In this document: positions 60,244-64,000 of the stretch, in pieces
Layout: each line of letters opens with the position of its first letter
How positions within the stretch are numbered: the stretch's first letter is position 1
Assembly (NCBI RefSeq): GCF_014898815.1
Contig: NW_026515454.1
Coordinates: 1,550,001 to 1,614,000, forward strand
Length of the DNA stretch: 64,000 bases
From: Panonychus citri
Taxonomy: Eukaryota; Arthropoda; Arachnida; Trombidiformes; Tetranychidae
Direction of reading: 5' to 3'
Notes under the pieces: generated by a model
What the model saw: the letters and a program-made list of their open reading frames with translations, nothing else
Database searches by the model: none
What the model was told of the DNA's origin: nothing
Made by a program: the position numbers and the translations under genes

Positions 60244-63200
60244 ATGGAGGAGACTAAAGAGATTTCCAAAGGTTCTGGAAACGCTAAGTCTAAAGGAGAT
60301 ACCCCACAAAATAAGAAAATGAAATCAAACGAAGATGTTGACATTCGATTAATGAGCGGCCGAAAGGTGAGTTTTATGTTTTATACCTTCTAAAATTATC
60401 CATCATTTTAGTCAATTATTTCTCTTAGACCGGTTCTCTTTCCTATTGGGTTTTCTCTTTCTCTTGATGGAAACGGTGGTAGAATGAGAAAGGTTAAAGA
60501 CATGTATACATGCTGAGAGTCTCTATGTATAGGTTTTCCATTATATAGCTTGAAGTCTGCTGATGTTTTTTTTTGCCTCTCATTATCTTTCAATTTTTCT
60601 GCTCTTTTTTTCCCTCACACTTTATATATATTTTTCTCTAATATTGAAAAAAAAATTTCCTTTGATCTTATTGGTTTTTTTTCTTCATTTTTTTGTCTAT
60701 CTATCTTCAGGATGCAAAGAAAGAGAAAAGCATTGCTGGCAGTCGAAATAAAAGAAGAAGATCACCATCACCTTCACCACTTGCAGATAAAAAACGCCAA
60801 CGTGCAAGGCAAACAAAAACTAGAAGTTCAACACCTTTATCACATTCTAGTGCTAAAAAGAAGCCTCTTCGAGGTGGTGATGAAGATTCTGATGAATCGT
60901 CTGAAGATACTGATGCTTGGTCACCCGATCAACCAGGTCAAGATGCCCAAACCTCAAAAGCAACAAATTCAAGAAATTCAGTGGCAAATAATGCATCAAA
61001 TTCTACAGAGGCAAGTCTTTTAGCCGATGTTGATGCAACAGATCGTGAAGAGAAAAGTGCTACTCCCAGTGAAAATAGAGTTAATAATACCAATACGAAT
61101 AAAAGTAATACTGGAACTATTTCACCTAACAACAATTGTGACAAAATAATCAAAGAAGAGGATGATGACAATGTCACTGATCAAACCAATTACATAATTG
61201 TACCTAGTTATTCAGCCTGGTTTGATTATAATTCAATTCACTCAGTTGAACGTAAAGCTCTTCCTGAATTTTTCAATGGAGCCAATGAATCTAAAACACC
61301 AGAAGTTTATCTGGCTTATCGTAATTTTATGCTTGACACTTACCGTCTTAATCCAACTGAATATTTGACTGTTACCGCTTGTAGACGAAATTTAGCTGGT
61401 GACGTTTGTGCTATTATGAGGGTTCATGCATTTCTTGAACAATGGGGGCTCATCAATTATCAAGTAGACGCTGAATTACGTCCAACACCAATGGGTCCTC
61501 CCTCTACAAGTCATTTTAATGTTTGTTACGACACTCCTTCTAATCTTCAACCATCTAATCCTTTACGTGCTCGACAAGATACTCCTATTAGTAATTCATC
61601 TTCACAATCAAGTTCCGAAAACAAAGAAAACAAGGAAATTAAAAATGAAGAACATAGTAAAGCAGAAATGAATGGTAACTTTGGTTTAAGAACTGACCAA
61701 TATGAGAAGAAAAATGCTTACTTCAAGAATAAAGGAGCCACCAAGATGACTCGTGAATGGGAAGACCAAGAGATTTTATTACTTTTAGAAGCTATTGAAA
61801 TGTACAAAGATGATTGGAACAAAGTTTGTGAACATGTCAGTAGTCGCACTCAAGAGGAATGTATCCTTGAATTCTTGCGTCTACCAATTGAAGATCCTTA
61901 CCTAGATGAATCCGATGGTGTACTAGGACCTTTAGCTTACCAACCCATTCCATTTTCTAAATCAGGTAATCCAGTTATGTCAACCGTTGCCTTTTTGGCA
62001 TCAATGGTTGATCCTCGAGTTGCCGCTGCTGCGGCTAAAGCAGCTATGGAAGAGTTTGAAAAGCTAAAGGATGAAGTGCCTTCTGCTTTGCTTAATGCTC
62101 ATATCAAGAATGTTGAAAATAATGCCTCTAAAGGACAACTTCCAGAATTTGATTTATCCATGAGCGGTATTGCAGGTACTGATGAGAAAGAAACTCCAGC
62201 CAGTGTAGGAACTGAGGAAGAAAAATCACGTTCTGAAGGTGAGAAAAAAGAGAGACGTGATTCTAAAGATTCTAATAATAAGTCTCCCTCTATGGACCAA
62301 AAATCTGATAAAGTTAATTGTGTTACTCGTTCATCTACTGAAGGTAAAGAAACTGAAGACAAGTTGAAAGAAACAAAAGAGGATAGTAAAGTAATCACAG
62401 AAACCGATAAAGATGTTGAAATGAAAGATGCAAGTAAAGAGAGTGAAGAATCTAAAGAGAAATCAAGTGATCTTGAAAGTGAATCAAGTGATACCATTTC
62501 AAAGGAAAAATCAAGTGAAAAGAGCAGTGGAGAAATCATCGAAGAGAAGGAAAAATCTAAAAGTGACAATGTTGACATGGTTTCTTCAAAAGACAAGGCA
62601 GAAGAAAGTTCAACTGCTGCTGCTGATCAAACTTCTAGTGAGGATAAAGATAAAACATCAACCAACAAGACCAATGAGGAAGGAACAGATGATAAAGGGA
62701 AGAACGACAAAATCTCAGCGGTTGATAATAAAAGTTCAACGAAGGATAAGAGCTTAGATAAATCTAAAACCAAAAAAGATGATATTCAAGACATTTCTAA
62801 AGATAAGGTCGTCAAAGAAGTACAACTTTCTACTGCTGCAGCCGCTGCGTTAAGTGCAGCAGCGGTCAAAGCTAAACATTTAGCCGCTGTTGAAGAGCGT
62901 AAAATTAAATCATTGGTCGCACTTCTAGTGGAAACTCAGATGAAAAAGTTAGAAATTAAACTTAGGCACTTTGAAGAATTAGAATCCATAATGGATCGTG
63001 AACGTGAAAACGTGAGTAACCTTAAATTACACTTTGACAGTCGATTATATCTCTTTTTTTCTCTCGTCAATTAATCAATTTTGCTTCTTTTACTTCCAGT
63101 TGGAGTACCAAAGACAACAATTAATACAAGAACGACAACAATTCCATTTAGAACAGCTGAAAGCAGCTGAATATCATGCAAGACACAAGGCCCAGATGGC

Positions 63201-64000
63201 AGCGATGCATCAGTCATCCCAACCACAATCATCGCAACAATTAGCAACCCAACAATCACCATCTCAGCAACAACAAATACCCCAACAACAGCCTCCTCAA
63301 CAGTCATCTCAGCCACAGGCTCCACAACCACCTCAAATCCAGCCAACTCAATTACCACCACCTAATTTACCGCCGCCTCATTTACAGCCACAACAAACAC
63401 CCCAACTTCAACCTCCTCCTCAACAGCCACCACCACACCAAATGCAACCAAGCCAATTACCACCGCCCAATTTACCACCACCTAATTTACCACCGCCTCA
63501 TTTGCAACCCCAACAAGCCCAATTACAACCTCCACAACCACCACCACCACATCAGATGCAACAAAACCAACTACAACCACCACAACAGCCACCACATCAA
63601 ATGCAACCTAGCCCTTTACAACCTCCTCAACATTCACCATATTTACAAGCACCACCGCTCCAACATCCCCATTCACAACCACCCCACTTACAGCCATCTC
63701 AACAACCACCTCACTTACAAAACCCTCAACAGCCACCCCATCTACCACCCCAACAATCGCCTCACTTGCAGCCACTACCCCAGCAACCTCCTCAACACCC
63801 ATCTCAGCATCCACCTCAACATGCACCACAACATGCACCTCAACATCCTTCCCAACCACCTCTCATGCACCCATCTCATTTACCACCTCAACAGCAGATT
63901 CCTCATCTGCAGCCACCCCAACAACAACAACCACCACCACATTTGCCACCCCACCAGCAACCTCCTCATCTTCAACCTGCTCAGCAACCGCTCCATCACC
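60244..64000 (+). CDS. SWI/SNF chromatin-remodelling subunit SMARCC / Moira (BAF155/170), 3' end outside window
   Basis: Exons 60244-60366, 60711-63011 and 63100 onward join in phase 0 and give at least 1108 residues by the window edge. Residues 1-200 are basic/acidic low-complexity (RRRSPSPSP, then Asp/Glu/Asn-rich). The SWIRM domain is at about 200-295 (YIIVPSYSAWFDYNSIHSVE, LAYRNFMLDTYRLNP, then HAFLEQWGLINYQVD). The SANT domain is at about 388-435 (REWEDQEILLLLEAIEMYKD, DWNKVCEHV). QPIPFSKSGNPVMSTVAFLA and a long Ser/Lys/Glu linker follow, then the leucine-zipper-like coiled coil (KHLAAVEERKIKSLVALL, KLRHFEELESIMDRE). Exon 3 adds a Pro/Gln-rich repeat tail. SMARCC scaffolds the SWI/SNF complex, which slides nucleosomes in the nucleus. 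The roughly 350-400-residue N-terminal MarR/BRCT/chromo-like module of animal SMARCC is not seen upstream. Confidence 0.93.
63196..64000 (+). repeat. Degenerate Pro/Gln(/His)-rich coding repeat in SMARCC
   Basis: From about residue 841 the frame is a chain of short repeats such as QLPPPNLPPPHLQPQQ and HQMQPSQL, staying open to the window end. Vertebrate SMARCC1/2 also end in a Pro/Gln-rich region, but this copy is markedly repetitive, with recurring units of roughly 10-20 codons. Confidence 0.75.

Noticed and set aside
62099..62596. 165-codon - strand ORF rich in Ser/Leu/Phe
   Set aside because: It is the antisense shadow of the Ser/Lys/Glu linker of SMARCC.
1..64000. CRISPR arrays, bacterial operons, riboswitches, phage or integron features
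   Set aside because: The window is clearly nuclear eukaryotic DNA with spliceosomal introns. Regular repeats here are microsatellites without spacers.

Overview
This is an AT-rich eukaryotic window with intron-bearing genes, arthropod-like protein families and very abundant simple-sequence tracts ((GAT)n/(ATC)n, (GA)n/(TC)n, poly-Asn/Gln/Ser/His codon runs). The proteins most resemble those of arthropods. A mite or other chelicerate is my best guess, but that is an inference and no marker here proves it. All exon structures were built by hand from ORF continuity, GT/AG sites and intron-phase matching.

Layout, left to right. (1) 678-1580 (+) is a single-exon gene for an unrecognised secreted or type I membrane protein. 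(2) 2676-10782 (-) is a three-exon, 602-residue type II membrane protein with SEA and Frizzled domains. It resembles the front half of corin but has no protease. (3) 11742-23003 (+) is a nine-exon, 756-residue proton-coupled oligopeptide transporter (SLC15/POT), divergent from gene 2 across a short shared promoter region. (4) 23-36 kb is a 13-kb stretch without a recognisable gene. (5) 36130-37590 (-) is a C2H2 zinc-finger transcription factor whose reading frame changes twice inside repeat tracts. It is flanked on its other side by another 10-kb gene-poor stretch with two candidate orphan exons. (6) 48048-49596 (-) is eIF3 subunit i, with two alternative starts that both splice in frame. (7) 49733-57640 (+) is a decayed APE-type non-LTR retrotransposon. 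It is unusual in having several successive Gag-like ORFs, three of them with zinc-knuckle clusters, before a single endonuclease/reverse-transcriptase ORF. (8) 58143-59393 (+) is GOLPH3. (9) 60244 to beyond 64000 (+) is the SWI/SNF core subunit SMARCC/Moira, apparently lacking the N-terminal module usual in animals.

The genes do not form a pathway; this is ordinary eukaryotic linkage of housekeeping genes (eIF3i, GOLPH3, SMARCC), a nutrient transporter, a membrane receptor-like protein and a regulatory transcription factor. The main surprises are: the protease-less SEA-Frizzled protein; the short SMARCC start next to an NRF1-like promoter palindrome; the multi-Gag LINE with an in-frame TGA in one ORF; the eIF3i alternative starts; and a hand-counted excess of the hexamer CAGGTA on both strands of introns and gene-poor DNA.
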